Shown: in pieces, positions 48,882-58,677 of the stretch | Position numbering within the stretch: the stretch's first letter is position 1 | Layout of the letters: each line of letters opens with the position of its first letter | From: an uncultured Bacteroidota bacterium | GTDB lineage: Bacteria; Bacteroidota; Bacteroidia; B-17B0; Aurantibacillaceae | Length of the DNA stretch: 64,000 nt | NCBI GenBank assembly: GCA_903834765.1 | Contig: CAILKE010000004.1 | Span: 186,001 to 250,000 of the forward strand | Reading direction: 5' to 3' | Position numbers and translations under genes: made by a program | Notes under the pieces: generated by a model | Databases searched by the model: none | Told to the model about the DNA's origin: nothing | What the model saw: the letters and a program-made list of their open reading frames with translations, nothing else

Positions 48882-49175
48882 TTATAGTAACGATATATAT
48901 AGAACTAAGCCAACATAAGCAAAGGATGAGTACATCATTCCTTTACTGAATTCGTATGCTTTTTTATTTAATATTATATAAAAGAATAATAAATTAGCGC
49001 CGATACAAGCAATTGCAACTTCCTGCAACATATCTCCATTTCGTAAATAGCGAATAAAGGCTGTTGGAAAATCTAATTGACTATAAAAAAATAGCCAATA
49101 GCAAAAAAAACAAAAAGCTGGAAATACCAAGCCTACAAGTATTCCTATCCATATTTTATCTATTTTATCAAGCAT
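48882..49175 (-). CDS. Small membrane protein between surE and lpxB
   Basis: 97 residues with three hydrophobic segments (about 10-32, 52-70 and 78-96). No domain recognised. It starts two bases after the surE stop and lies 24 bases before lpxB, so all belong to one operon. This placement is frequent in Bacteroidota. Confidence 0.8.
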   Translation of the reverse strand: MLDKIDKIWIGILVGLVFPAFCFFCYWLFFYSQLDFPTAFIRYLRNGDMLQEVAIACIGANLLFFYIILNKKAYEFSKGMMYSSFAYVGLVLYISLL

Positions 49176-49177
49176 CG

Positions 49178-49951
49178 TTACAATACGTTTTTTAAATGAT
49201 TAATATATTGATGCGCCGTTAAATCGTGCATTATAGGCACTACCGACACATAGCTGTTTTTTAATGCCCATTCATCAGTATCAGTAGCTTCTGGTTCAAA
49301 ATTAACGAACTTTCCAGTTAACCAGTAATAAGAACGGCCATAAGGATCCTGACGTTCTTCAAATTCTTCTACCCAATTAGCTTTAGCTTGTCTGCATATT
49401 TTGAGACCAGCAATCTCTTCTGATTTTAATTTTGGAAAATTAACGTTTAAACAAACTCCTTTTGGTAATTCATTTTTTAAACAGGAGGTAATTATTTTTT
49501 CAATAAAGGGCGTTGTTGCACTAAAATCAGCATCAATGCCATAATCAGCTAAGCTAAAACCAATAGATGATGCCCCCTCTAAAGATCCTTCAATGGCAGC
49601 ACTCATTGTTCCAGAATAAATAACGTTAATGGAGCTATTGCTACCATGATTTATTCCAGAAAGCACTAAGTCTGGCTTTCTCCCTAATAACTTGTTTACT
49701 GCCATTTTCACGCAATCTACAGGTGTTCCTGTGCAACTATATTCTGATACAACTCCGTTATGAAAATTTGTTTTTTGTATTCTTAAAGTTGAGTTTATTG
49801 TAATGGCATGACCCATCCCAGATTGAGGTTTATCTGGGGCAATTACATAGACATCTCCGAATTGCTTAGCAATATTTGCTAAATGTAAAATACCCGGCGC
49901 ACTAATGCCGTCATCATTGGTAACTAATATTAAAGGTTTTTCTTGCATCAT
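49178..49951 (-). CDS. surE: 5'/3'-nucleotidase SurE
   Basis: 257 residues. Metal-binding VTNDDGISAPGI (two Asp), APDKPQSGMGHAIT, the STCxGTPVDCVKM-like segment CTGTPVDCVKM and LSGINHGSNSSINVIYSGT are the SurE signatures. Role: dephosphorylation of nucleoside monophosphates, linked to stress survival. First gene of the surE-TM-lpxB-SpoIID operon. Confidence 0.96.
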   Translation of the reverse strand: MMQEKPLILVTNDDGISAPGILHLANIAKQFGDVYVIAPDKPQSGMGHAITINSTLRIQKTNFHNGVVSEYSCTGTPVDCVKMAVNKLLGRKPDLVLSGINHGSNSSINVIYSGTMSAAIEGSLEGASSIGFSLADYGIDADFSATTPFIEKIITSCLKNELPKGVCLNVNFPKLKSEEIAGLKICRQAKANWVEEFEERQDPYGRSYYWLTGKFVNFEPEATDTDEWALKNSYVSVVPIMHDLTAHQYINHLKNVL

Positions 49952-50052
49952 GGTAAATCTATTCTTTTTATGTTAATCTCCACCTTATATTGATCGTTTT
50001 TTACTAAAGTTTGGTTGTTGAATTCTTCTGCAGTATTTAGTGTTGTTTTTTG

Positions 50053-50060
50053 TATTTTTG
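50053..50060 (+). promoter_or_regulatory. -7 box before ridA
   Basis: TATTTTTG matches TAnnTTTG and ends 22 bases before the ridA ATG. A matching -33 box is not clear. Confidence 0.4.
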
Positions 50061-50082
50061 TTATCCTAACTAACCACATACA

Positions 50083-50463
50083 ATGAAAAAAATTATTAAA
50101 ACAGACAAAGCTCCAGCTCCAATTGGGCCTTATAACCAAGCAGTTCAAGTTGGTGATTGCGTTTATGTTTCAGGCACTATTGCTATGGATTTAGCTTCTA
50201 AACAGCTTATTAAAACTACCATTAAGGAAGAAACAAAAATCGTAATGGATTATTTGGGGGAAGTATTAAAAGCAGCTGGTTTAACTTATGATAATATCGT
50301 TAAATCGACTATATTTTTATCAGATATGAATAATTTTGTTCATGTAAATGAGATTTATAGTAGTTATTTTAAAGGCGATTACCCTGCACGTGCAACTATT
50401 CAAGCAGATAGATTGCCTAAAGATGCTAACGTAGAAATTAGTATTGAAGCTAAGGTTTTTTAA
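50083..50463 (+). CDS. ridA: RidA family imine/enamine deaminase
   Basis: 126 residues, the normal length. Conserved segments: APAPIGPYNQAVQVGDCVYVSG, IVKSTIFLSDMNNFVHVNE and the Arg in YPARATIQADRLPKDANVEI, which binds the substrate carboxylate. Role: hydrolysis of reactive 2-aminoacrylate from PLP enzymes. Divergent from surE. Confidence 0.96.
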   Translation: MKKIIKTDKAPAPIGPYNQAVQVGDCVYVSGTIAMDLASKQLIKTTIKEETKIVMDYLGEVLKAAGLTYDNIVKSTIFLSDMNNFVHVNEIYSSYFKGDYPARATIQADRLPKDANVEISIEAKVF

Positions 50464-50635
50464 TGATTTTTTTAAATTAAGCCATAAGCACAAATCTCAT
50501 TTTATCGTAGTTTTTTAACGATTAATCTATTTTTTATAACAGTTAGTCTTAGCGGGAAGTCAATATTTTTTGCAAAAAAATTTGTTTATTTAATTTTTTG
50601 TTATAATTTTACTATAACTATATAAATTTTTTGTT

Positions 50636-50890
50636 ATGAACATTTTTGTAAGCAATATCAGCTTTAAAGTTAGAGAAGATGCACTTAGTGATTTATTTTC
50701 TCCATTTGGCGAGGTTACCTCGGTTAGAATTATTAAGGACAAGGAAACAAAACGAAGCAGAGGCTTTGGATTTGTTGAAATGGCAAATGAAGCGGATGGG
50801 CAAAAAGCCATTGATGCTTTAAATGGAACAGAGCACTATGAACGCGCTATTGTGGTTTCTCAAGCTAAAGGTAAGCCTGAAAATGCTTAA
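50636..50890 (+). CDS. RRM-domain RNA-binding protein
   Basis: 84 residues, a single RNA recognition motif: RNP2 IFVSNISF (about 2-9) and RNP1 RGFGFVEM (about 42-49), with an intervening VREDALSDLFSPFGEVTSVR. Such one-domain RRM proteins are common in Bacteroidota and cyanobacteria and likely act as RNA chaperones. The leader from ridA is 172 bases long and T-rich. Confidence 0.93.
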   Translation: MNIFVSNISFKVREDALSDLFSPFGEVTSVRIIKDKETKRSRGFGFVEMANEADGQKAIDALNGTEHYERAIVVSQAKGKPENA

Positions 50891-50905
50891 TATTTAAATT
50901 AAAAC

Positions 50906-50932
50906 AAGCAATTATTTATGATTGCTTTTTTT
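50906..50932 (+). terminator. Terminator after the RRM gene
   Basis: AAGCAAT and ATTGCTT pair around an 8-base loop, followed by a T-run. It lies 16 bases after the stop. Confidence 0.65.
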
Positions 50933-50939
50933 ATGATGT

Positions 50940-51389
50940 TTAATTTCTTATACTTAATATCCCTGTTCCATTATCGTATAGGGTATTATATTGCTTCAAG
51001 GCAATAGTTGCTGGCCCAGATATGACAGCACCATTATTTAATTGCCATTTGGAGCCACTTACTGTATCTTTCAGGCTGAAATTATCAGACAAAACTTTAA
51101 CTGCCGCGCCAGCATCATTTGGCAAATAAGTGGATGTCCTTTCTAAAGCTATAAAGTCTGAAGAACCATTTTGTGTTTGTCTGTAAACTATAATTCCGTT
51201 AACTCCCCCATTTACATATATCCAGCCGCCAACCACCTGAAGCTTAAAGTTTAACGGGTCATTAGGATATATATTAATATTAACAGTTTGGTATGGTATA
51301 TTATCTTGAACGTTAGTTGTTTTCTTCTTACAAAAAGAAAACAATACTAAAAAAGAAAAGCAAACTAATATGATAATTTTTCTAAACAT
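50940..51389 (-). CDS. Lipoprotein resembling a Rieske fold without cluster ligands
   Basis: 149 residues from ATG 51389; an upstream TTG extends the frame by three codons. Lipoprotein signal ending LFSFCKKK. The mature part has GGWIYVNGGVNGIIVYRQTQ, FIALERTSTYLPNDAG, SGSKWQLNNGAVISGPATIAL and KQYNTLYDNG. This follows the order of small Bacteroidota Rieske-type lipoproteins, but where these have C-T-Y-H and C-C-G-S, this protein has S-T-Y-L and V-S-G-S, so no 2Fe-2S cluster could bind. The homology call is from memory of the family pattern. Confidence 0.7.
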   Translation of the reverse strand: MFRKIIILVCFSFLVLFSFCKKKTTNVQDNIPYQTVNINIYPNDPLNFKLQVVGGWIYVNGGVNGIIVYRQTQNGSSDFIALERTSTYLPNDAGAAVKVLSDNFSLKDTVSGSKWQLNNGAVISGPATIALKQYNTLYDNGTGILSIRN

Positions 51390-51443
51390 TGCAAACAATA
51401 TACTTTAAAGAGATACATTTGTTATTGTAAATATACATTCTTT

Positions 51444-53072
51444 ATGCAAATTGAACAACAGGAGCCACCTAAAAAGTACAACGCTTTTTTCCCCATAATA
51501 TTGTCTTTAGTATTAGTGTTTGGCTTGTGGCTTGGTTATTTTTTATGTAATCGCTTGCAAAACAATTCGGCTCTATCTAATAATAATAGAAATGCCACTA
51601 ACGATAAAATAAATAGTTTACTGGATTATATTGAGTATCAATATGTAGATACAATTAATAAAAAAGATTTAGTTGAAAAAACGGTGACATCGATGCTTCA
51701 AAGTCTCGATCCTCACTCTAGTTATATAGCAGCTTCTGAATTTGAAACAGTAAATGAGCCCTTAGAAGGTAATTTTGATGGGATAGGAGTAGAATTTAAC
51801 ATTATCAATGATACGATTCGGGTAATTACGCCCATTCAAGGTGGTCCATCCGAAAAAATCGGAATTAGAGCTGGAGACAAGATAGTGAAAGTAGAGGGGA
51901 AGATTGTTGCAGGCGTAAAAATTACTAATAAAGAAGTGTTTGATAAATTAAGAGGAAAAAGCGGTAGCACTGTTAATGTTAGTATCTTAAGAAGTGGGAT
52001 TCATAAGCCATTAATTTTTAATATCATACGTGATGCTATTCCATTATATAGTATTGATGCTTCTTATATGGTAAATTCAAATGTCGGTTATATTAAAATC
52101 AGCAAATTTGCAGCTACTACTTACGATGAATACTTGAAGGCATTTAACATATTGAGTAAACAAGGCATGAAAAAATTAATTTTAGATTTGCGCGGAAACC
52201 CTGGTGGATACTTAAATGCAGCAGTTGATATATCTGATGAGTTTTTAGTAAATGGATTACAAATTGTATATACTCAAGGAAAAGCAAACCCTAAAAAAGT
52301 GTATAAAGCAACTGAGCGTGGTAGTTTTGAAAACAATGATTTAGCTGTTTTGATTGATGAAGGATCGGCGAGTGCCAGTGAAATTGTGGCTGGAGCAATA
52401 CAGGATAATGATAGAGGGACAATTATTGGAAGACGAAGTTTTGGAAAGGGATTAGTGCAAGATCAATTACAGTTACCGGATGGTTCTGCCATACGATTAA
52501 CTATTGCAAGATATTATACGCCAACGGGAAGGTGTATTCAAAAGCCATATTCGGATGATAAAAGCCAGTATTATAGTGAAGAATACGATCGCTATGAGAA
52601 TGGTGAGTTACTAAATGCTGATAGTATTAAGTTAGATAAAACAAAAAAATATTTCACGGCTGATGGTAAAATTGTATACGGTGGCGGTGGCATTATGCCC
52701 GACATATTTGTGCCTTTAGATACTGCAAAAAATAACGCGTTTATAAATAAAGTATTTTACATGGGAGCCATCAATACCTTTGCATTTGAGTATGCTGATA
52801 AAAACAGAGATAAATTAAAAGTATTCGTGAGTGCAAAAAATTACATCGCACAATTTGAAATTACCAATTCAATTTTAGAAGATTTTTACGATTACTGTGG
52901 TAAGCTAAATGCAAAACTCGGATCTATAAATAAAGAAAAGACTAATCAAGCATTAAAGCCTTATTTAAAAGCATTTATAGGCAGAGATGTATTTGATAAG
53001 GACGCCTATTATCCTATCATTAATCAAAGTGACAAATGTATTTTGAAAGCAGTAGAAGTATTATCTAAATAA
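51444..53072 (+). CDS. S41 family C-terminal processing peptidase (CtpA/Prc-like)
   Basis: 542 residues: one N-terminal membrane anchor (about 12-32), then a PDZ domain (about 85-175, IGIRAGDKIVKVEGK), then the protease core with the serine motif GSASASE (307-313) and the catalytic lysine in RRSFGKGLVQ about 25 residues later. It ends with a helical C-terminal extension. Role: periplasmic cleavage of protein C-termini. Divergent from the lipoprotein at 50940. Confidence 0.94.
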   Translation: MQIEQQEPPKKYNAFFPIILSLVLVFGLWLGYFLCNRLQNNSALSNNNRNATNDKINSLLDYIEYQYVDTINKKDLVEKTVTSMLQSLDPHSSYIAASEFETVNEPLEGNFDGIGVEFNIINDTIRVITPIQGGPSEKIGIRAGDKIVKVEGKIVAGVKITNKEVFDKLRGKSGSTVNVSILRSGIHKPLIFNIIRDAIPLYSIDASYMVNSNVGYIKISKFAATTYDEYLKAFNILSKQGMKKLILDLRGNPGGYLNAAVDISDEFLVNGLQIVYTQGKANPKKVYKATERGSFENNDLAVLIDEGSASASEIVAGAIQDNDRGTIIGRRSFGKGLVQDQLQLPDGSAIRLTIARYYTPTGRCIQKPYSDDKSQYYSEEYDRYENGELLNADSIKLDKTKKYFTADGKIVYGGGGIMPDIFVPLDTAKNNAFINKVFYMGAINTFAFEYADKNRDKLKVFVSAKNYIAQFEITNSILEDFYDYCGKLNAKLGSINKEKTNQALKPYLKAFIGRDVFDKDAYYPIINQSDKCILKAVEVLSK

Positions 53073-53078
53073 ATTTCT

Positions 53079-53086
53079 TATTTTTG
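53079..53086 (+). promoter_or_regulatory. -7 box before the lipoprotein gene at 53105
   Basis: TATTTTTG matches TAnnTTTG and ends 18 bases before the ATG. It immediately follows the protease stop. No clear -33 box at the right distance. Confidence 0.35.
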
Positions 53087-53104
53087 AGATTATAAAAATA
53101 AAAT

Positions 53105-53992
53105 ATGACTATTAAATCAAGAACCTTATCTGTAATCATTGTTACAATATCTCTTTTTTCATGTACAGAGTCTAATTCAAACAAAACAAATAGTCAAGAA
53201 GAGATTGTTGATTCAACAATTGTTATTTCTGATTCATTGTTAAATCAAGAAGAAGATGAGGAAGTGTCCTATCGCTTGCCTTCGGCACTGCAAATCGCTT
53301 ATATATTTAAGAAATCAGGATCAGTATTTTTTCCATCATTAGTTAATAATAAAACATACGTAAACAAATACAATACGAGTAATTATAAAAGGGCTATTAA
53401 TTTTGGTGTTTATAGTGCAGATCTTGCATATTGTTTATTTAATCACAAGTACCAAGAATCGAAAGATTATTTAAAGGCTTGCAAGGAGATGGGCACAGAC
53501 TTGGGTTTAAACCAAGTATTCGAGAGTAACAACTTAGCACAGCGCTTTGATAAAAATATTACAAATGAAGATTCTATTGTTAAAATTGTATCTAATGTGC
53601 AATTAAGAACAGACGTTGTATTTGAAGAAAATAAACAAAAACACATTACTGCAATTGCTTTTACAGGAGCTTGGACTGAGAGTGCTTATATTGCCAGTGA
53701 GGTTTATGCTAAAGATAAAAACAAAAAAGCATTAGCTAGTTTACTAGAGCAATTATTGTTATCGGAAACCATCATCAAGGCGTTAAAAGTAAATAAACAA
53801 GCTGAACCAGAAATGCCAGCATTGATTGAAGCTGTCGAGAAAATAAATTCAGCATATAACTCAGTTGCAGCGATTAAGTTGGCTAATGAAAAGGAAGAAG
53901 AAATTGATTTTTCAAAGATTGAAGTTAAAGATTCTGAATTGAAGGCTATTTCAGTTGCAATCAGTTCATTAAGAAAAAATATTATTGATTAA
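53105..53992 (+). CDS. Lipoprotein of unknown function
   Basis: 295 residues with a lipoprotein signal (VTISLFSCTES; lipobox Cys about 20) and an acidic Ser/Glu-rich linker (about 25-55). The rest is mainly helical, with ALQIAYIFKKSGSVFFPSLV, FGVYSADLAYCLFNHKYQES and ITAIAFTGAWTESAYIASEV. I recognise no named family. The next gene begins 16 bases downstream on the same strand. Confidence 0.8.
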   Translation: MTIKSRTLSVIIVTISLFSCTESNSNKTNSQEEIVDSTIVISDSLLNQEEDEEVSYRLPSALQIAYIFKKSGSVFFPSLVNNKTYVNKYNTSNYKRAINFGVYSADLAYCLFNHKYQESKDYLKACKEMGTDLGLNQVFESNNLAQRFDKNITNEDSIVKIVSNVQLRTDVVFEENKQKHITAIAFTGAWTESAYIASEVYAKDKNKKALASLLEQLLLSETIIKALKVNKQAEPEMPALIEAVEKINSAYNSVAAIKLANEKEEEIDFSKIEVKDSELKAISVAISSLRKNIID

Positions 53993-54008
53993 TATAAGAC
54001 TCATTATT

Positions 54009-54470
54009 ATGAATAATTTTTTAAAACCATTATTAAGTGTATTAATTGTTGTTGGTTTAACTTCTTTTCAGGGAGGTGATACTATTTTATGTGATTCCAA
54101 AGCTTTGAAAGAAAAAGCCGAAAACTTCCTCGATCCCTATAAATATGATAGTTCAGAGTTAACTAAAATTATTTATAAGAAACAAGAATCAGTAAAAGAA
54201 GTTGAAGTTCCTTTATTTATTGGAGAAAAATATAAAGTTGTTTTTGTTACGGAGGCGCTTCCTAAAGCAGTTGAAATTCAGATTTACAATAAGGATAAGG
54301 AATCTAAAAACAGAAAATTATTATTTTCATCAAAAGATGCTGGCCCCGAAAAAAAAGACATTTCATTTGATGTATCTATGGTTCGTCATATTTTCATCGA
54401 CTACGTTGTACCACCTGTAGAAACAGGTTCTTACAGTGGCTGTGTAGTTTTTGCTGTGGGTTATAAATAA
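54009..54470 (+). CDS. Exported protein of unknown function
   Basis: 153 residues from ATG 54009; a TTG extends the frame into the preceding gene but would spoil the signal peptide. Signal peptide about 1-22 (FLKPLLSVLIVVGLTSF). The mature part has a strand-rich region with EVEVPLFIGEKYKVVFVTEA and VRHIFIDYVVPPVETGSYSG, a small beta-sandwich in appearance. Function unknown; pairs with the lipoprotein gene just upstream. Confidence 0.75.
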   Translation: MNNFLKPLLSVLIVVGLTSFQGGDTILCDSKALKEKAENFLDPYKYDSSELTKIIYKKQESVKEVEVPLFIGEKYKVVFVTEALPKAVEIQIYNKDKESKNRKLLFSSKDAGPEKKDISFDVSMVRHIFIDYVVPPVETGSYSGCVVFAVGYK

Positions 54471-54559
54471 TTTATTTAAATAAATGAATATAAAGTCTTG
54501 GACTTTTTTATTACTCATACTTTAAAAAATACTTATTTTATTATGTAAACTATAATCCG

Positions 54560-57500
54560 ATGAAGAGAATCCTATTTTTATTTTTCTCTATTATTATACA
54601 GCAGTATTTGTCGGCACAAATTACTGATGATTTCACCGATGGAGATTTTACAAATTCACCAACTTGGACACTTGCTGCAAATACTGATTTTACTGTATCA
54701 TCTGGACAATTAAAATCGGCGAACACTAACACAAATTCTAATTTTTATATCAGCACAACGAATACATTAACCACAAATTGTCAGTGGGAATTTTATGTGA
54801 ACTTACAATTTAATACATCAAGTGTAAACTATATAGATACATACCTCGCAAGTGATGCATCTAATTTACAAGCAACTTCTATCAATGGCTATTTTGTGAG
54901 GATTGGTGGAACCTTAGATGAAATTTGTTTATATAAACGTTCAGGCTCTATAACTACTGCTGTTAAAATAATTGATGGTGTTGATGGAATTACCAATGTA
55001 AGTAACAATAACTTAAAAATTAAAGTCACACGAAATGCAAGTAATGTATGGTCTTTAGAAAGAGATATTACAGGGACTGGAAGTTCTTATCTGAGTGAAG
55101 GAATTGTTTCGGATGCGACATTTACAACTTCAACTTCATTTGGATTTTTTATTCAGCAATCAACAACAACGTTTACTCAAAAGCATGTATTTGATGATGT
55201 AGTTGTAGGCCCAATTATATTAGATGTTACACCCCCTGTTTTAGTAAGCGCTTCAGCAATATCGTCTACAGCGGTTGATGTATTATTTAATGAAAACATG
55301 GATGTTATAACTTCTCAAACGGTTAGTAATTATACACTTAACCCATTGATTGGTTCGCCATCAAGCGCCACCAGAGATGTTGCTAATTTTAAATTAATTC
55401 ATTTGATATTTACAACACCCTTTATATCTGGAACTACATATACGTTGAGCGTTAATAATGTGCAAGATGTTTCGGGTAATGCACTATCAAACTCTTTGGT
55501 GAGTTTTGTATATTTAGTTTTTGGTACTCCAAGTTTTAAAGACATTATCATTAATGAAATTTATGTCGATCCTTCTCCGATTGTGAACCTCACAACATGC
55601 GAGTATATAGAGCTATATAATAAATCATCAAACCCATTTAATTTAAGTGGGTTAAAACTTACGGATGGAAGTTCTTTAGCTACCCTTAATTCTTATGCAT
55701 TAACGCCAAACAGTTATGTTATAGTTTGTCCTATTGCTGATACGGCACAGTTTACAGCTCTTGGTTATGCAAATAAATTAGGTGTCAGTTCTTTTCCTTC
55801 TTTAAACAATACTGGGGATAATCTTTATTTAAAAACAGCGCTTAATGGGATAATCGACAGTGTTAATTTTAATGATACTTGGTATAGAGACGCTATTAAA
55901 AAAGATGGAGGTTATAGTTTAGAGTTAATTAATCCTCTTCAAAATACGTCATGTTCACAAGCAAATAATTGGATAGCGAGTAATGATTTAGATGGAGGAA
56001 CGCCCGGCTTTATAAATTCTGTCTATGATATTTCACCTGATGTTGTTGGACCAAAAATTACTAACGTTTCTGTGCTCGATTCCTTGCACGTTTTAGTTTG
56101 TTTTGACGATGTCATTTCTACAGCTCAATTACAAATAGCTTCAAATTACAGTGTTAATAATGCTATTGGTTCGCCATCATTAGCTAGTTCTAGTAATGGT
56201 AATGTGTGCGTCACGTTATCTTTAACTAATAAATTGTTAAATGCAACTAATTATACGCTTGCTGTTTCAGGCATTACGGATTGTAATGGTAATGTGTTAA
56301 ATCCGAATACGTTTGTGTTTTCTTATTACAAAGCGAAGTATCAAGACGTTGTTATTAATGAATTAATGCCTGATCCCGATCCTGCGATTAACTTACCAAC
56401 AGAAGAATACGTTGAATTAAAAAACAGAACACCTTTTTCAATCAATCTTAAAAATTGGAAATTTTCAACAACCACTAGCTCTAAAAAATTACCTGATATA
56501 ACCATTAAGCCTGATAGTTTTATTGTACTAACAGGTACAGGTAATGCAAATGCATTTTACAATTTTGGTGTAAAAGCTTATGAAGTAACGAGTTTCCCCA
56601 CATTATCAAATTATGGTACCACATTAACGCTACGTGATAGTAATAATGTATTAATCAATGCGATTACTTATGCAACATCTTGGTATAATGACAATAATAA
56701 AAAAGATGGCGGTTGGAGTTTAGAACAAATAGACCCGAATAACCCTTGTGGTGGGCAAAATAATTGGCATGCGAGTTTAGATGCAAATGGAGGAACGCCA
56801 GGAAAAAGAAATTCTGTTAATGGATTGAACCCAGATAATACTGCTCCACAAATAGATCGAGTGGACGTTATTAATAAAGATACCATCGTTTTAATTTTCA
56901 CAGAAGCTCTAGATAGTTTGAGTTTAATTAACCCTGCCTCATATAGCTTTGATAATGGGCTAACATCACCAACCAATATTTATCCTATTTCATCAGACTT
57001 TAAAAAAGTAAAATTAAAAATAGCATCGTCGTTGAGCTTAGGAACGTTATACCATGTTTCTTTATTGAATACTATAAAAGATTGTGCAGGTAATTTAATT
57101 AATGTGTTGGCTTCCGCTCCTTTTGCTTTACCACAGGCACCAGCTCCAAATGATGTTGTTATAAACGAAATACTCTTTGAACCAAATACAGGTGGTGTGG
57201 ATTTTGTTGAATTGTATAATAAGAGTTCTAAAACCATTGATTTAAAACAACTTCGTATAGGTTCGATGGATACCATTACAGGAGTGCTTATTAATACAGA
57301 GCGTATTTCGGACGAAGGTTATTTGTTATTTCCAGAATCATATTTGGTTATTAGCGAAAATGGAACCATTGTCAAACAGCAATATCAAACTACTAATCCG
57401 CGCGGTTTTTTAGATATAGCTAACTTACCAACCATGAGTAATGATGCAGGGATTGTTACTTTAACAGATACCAGCGCTTTAGTTATAGATAATTTAAAAT

Positions 57501-57988
57501 ATACAAGTAAGATGCATTTTCCTTTATTGGCAAACACTAAAGGCGTATCGCTCGAGCGTATTGATTTTAATAGAGCCACCAACGATAAAACAAATTGGAA
57601 TAGTGCCGCAGAAAATGTTGGTTTTGCAACACCGGCGTATCGTAATTCGCAATATTTGCAAGCAGATGGCGGTAGTGGTGTTACTATACCTAACCCTTTG
57701 TTTTCGCCAGATAATGATGGGTATAACGATGTGCTAAACATTTCTTATAAACTAGATGAGCCAGGAAAAGCTGCTAACGTTTATATATATGATAGTAAAG
57801 GACGGCAAGTGCGTTACCTCATTAAAAACGAGCAACTCTCGCAAGATGGTATCTTGAGTTGGAATGGCATTAACGATGAAAATGAAAAAGCGCCGATAGG
57901 TATTTACGTGGTGTATGTAGAATTATTTAATCTATCAGGTAAAGTCAATTCCTATAAATTGAGTTGCACGATAGCAGGAAAGTTATAA
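54560..57988 (+). CDS. Secreted multi-domain protein with lamin-tail domains and FlgD-like C-terminus
   Basis: 1142 residues. Signal peptide about 1-20 (ending YLSAQ). A jelly-roll-like domain (about 20-220), then alternating Big_5/SbsA Ig-like repeats (SAVDVLFNENMD-type strands, NYTL and NVQDVSGNAL) and three lamin-tail domains, each opening with IINEIYVDPSP, VINELMPDPDP or VINEILFEPNT and followed by EYIELYNKSS or similar. The C-terminus IPNPLFSPDNDGYNDVLNIS and YDSKGRQVRYL, GIYVVYVEL is a FlgD-like/T9SS-type module. Probably exported to the cell surface. comF follows one base after the stop. Confidence 0.88.
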   Translation: MKRILFLFFSIIIQQYLSAQITDDFTDGDFTNSPTWTLAANTDFTVSSGQLKSANTNTNSNFYISTTNTLTTNCQWEFYVNLQFNTSSVNYIDTYLASDASNLQATSINGYFVRIGGTLDEICLYKRSGSITTAVKIIDGVDGITNVSNNNLKIKVTRNASNVWSLERDITGTGSSYLSEGIVSDATFTTSTSFGFFIQQSTTTFTQKHVFDDVVVGPIILDVTPPVLVSASAISSTAVDVLFNENMDVITSQTVSNYTLNPLIGSPSSATRDVANFKLIHLIFTTPFISGTTYTLSVNNVQDVSGNALSNSLVSFVYLVFGTPSFKDIIINEIYVDPSPIVNLTTCEYIELYNKSSNPFNLSGLKLTDGSSLATLNSYALTPNSYVIVCPIADTAQFTALGYANKLGVSSFPSLNNTGDNLYLKTALNGIIDSVNFNDTWYRDAIKKDGGYSLELINPLQNTSCSQANNWIASNDLDGGTPGFINSVYDISPDVVGPKITNVSVLDSLHVLVCFDDVISTAQLQIASNYSVNNAIGSPSLASSSNGNVCVTLSLTNKLLNATNYTLAVSGITDCNGNVLNPNTFVFSYYKAKYQDVVINELMPDPDPAINLPTEEYVELKNRTPFSINLKNWKFSTTTSSKKLPDITIKPDSFIVLTGTGNANAFYNFGVKAYEVTSFPTLSNYGTTLTLRDSNNVLINAITYATSWYNDNNKKDGGWSLEQIDPNNPCGGQNNWHASLDANGGTPGKRNSVNGLNPDNTAPQIDRVDVINKDTIVLIFTEALDSLSLINPASYSFDNGLTSPTNIYPISSDFKKVKLKIASSLSLGTLYHVSLLNTIKDCAGNLINVLASAPFALPQAPAPNDVVINEILFEPNTGGVDFVELYNKSSKTIDLKQLRIGSMDTITGVLINTERISDEGYLLFPESYLVISENGTIVKQQYQTTNPRGFLDIANLPTMSNDAGIVTLTDTSALVIDNLKYTSKMHFPLLANTKGVSLERIDFNRATNDKTNWNSAAENVGFATPAYRNSQYLQADGGSGVTIPNPLFSPDNDGYNDVLNISYKLDEPGKAANVYIYDSKGRQVRYLIKNEQLSQDGILSWNGINDENEKAPIGIYVVYVELFNLSGKVNSYKLSCTIAGKL

Positions 57989-57989
57989 T

Positions 57990-58673
57990 ATGCTTCAAGA
58001 CTTTTTAGCACTTATATATCCTCGCCATTGCATTGCTTGCGAAAACTCTTTATACAAACACGAAGAGCAAGTATGTAATTATTGCAAAGTTAATTTACCG
58101 AAAACCAATTTTCATAAGAGTATTAAAAATCCTGTAGACGCTCTGTTTTATGGAAGAACGCCCTTGCAATTAGCAACAAGTTTTTATATGTTTACTAAAA
58201 AAGGTGGCGTACAAAAAATATTACATGCCATAAAATACAAGCATAACAAGGAATTAGCTGAATTAATAGGTACATGGTTTGCTAACGATTTAAAAGAAGA
58301 TTTGATTATTAGTAAAGCAGATTACATCATTCCGGTTCCGTTGCATGATAAAAAATTTAAAATTCGTGGCTTTAATCAAAGCGAAGAGTTTGCCAAAGGT
58401 TTAGCTGCTGGGTTGAAAATACCTTTAAATACTGAGGTTTTAATGCGTTCAGATTTTACCGACACTCAAACTAAAAAAAATAAATACGAGCGTTGGGAAA
58501 ACGTGGAAGATAAATTCCAATTAACCAACCTTGATGATTTTAAAAACAAACATGTTGTGTTAGTGGATGATGTCATCACAACTGGCGCTACCATTGAAGC
58601 TTGCTGTGCCGTATTACAACAAGTTGAAGGAATTAAAATTTCGGTGTTGAGTATCGCGTATGCGAGTAATTAA
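57990..58673 (+). CDS. ComF family protein
   Basis: 227 residues: N-terminal zinc-ribbon with CIACENSLYKHEEQVCNYC (four Cys, about 11-29) and a C-terminal phosphoribosyltransferase domain with the PRPP loop VVLVDDVITTGATIEAC (about 190-206). The segment KIRGFNQSEEFAKGLA is typical of ComF. ComF is needed for DNA uptake in competent bacteria, its exact reaction being unclear. One base after the upstream gene. Confidence 0.93.
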   Translation: MLQDFLALIYPRHCIACENSLYKHEEQVCNYCKVNLPKTNFHKSIKNPVDALFYGRTPLQLATSFYMFTKKGGVQKILHAIKYKHNKELAELIGTWFANDLKEDLIISKADYIIPVPLHDKKFKIRGFNQSEEFAKGLAAGLKIPLNTEVLMRSDFTDTQTKKNKYERWENVEDKFQLTNLDDFKNKHVVLVDDVITTGATIEACCAVLQQVEGIKISVLSIAYASN

Positions 58674-58677
58674 ACTT

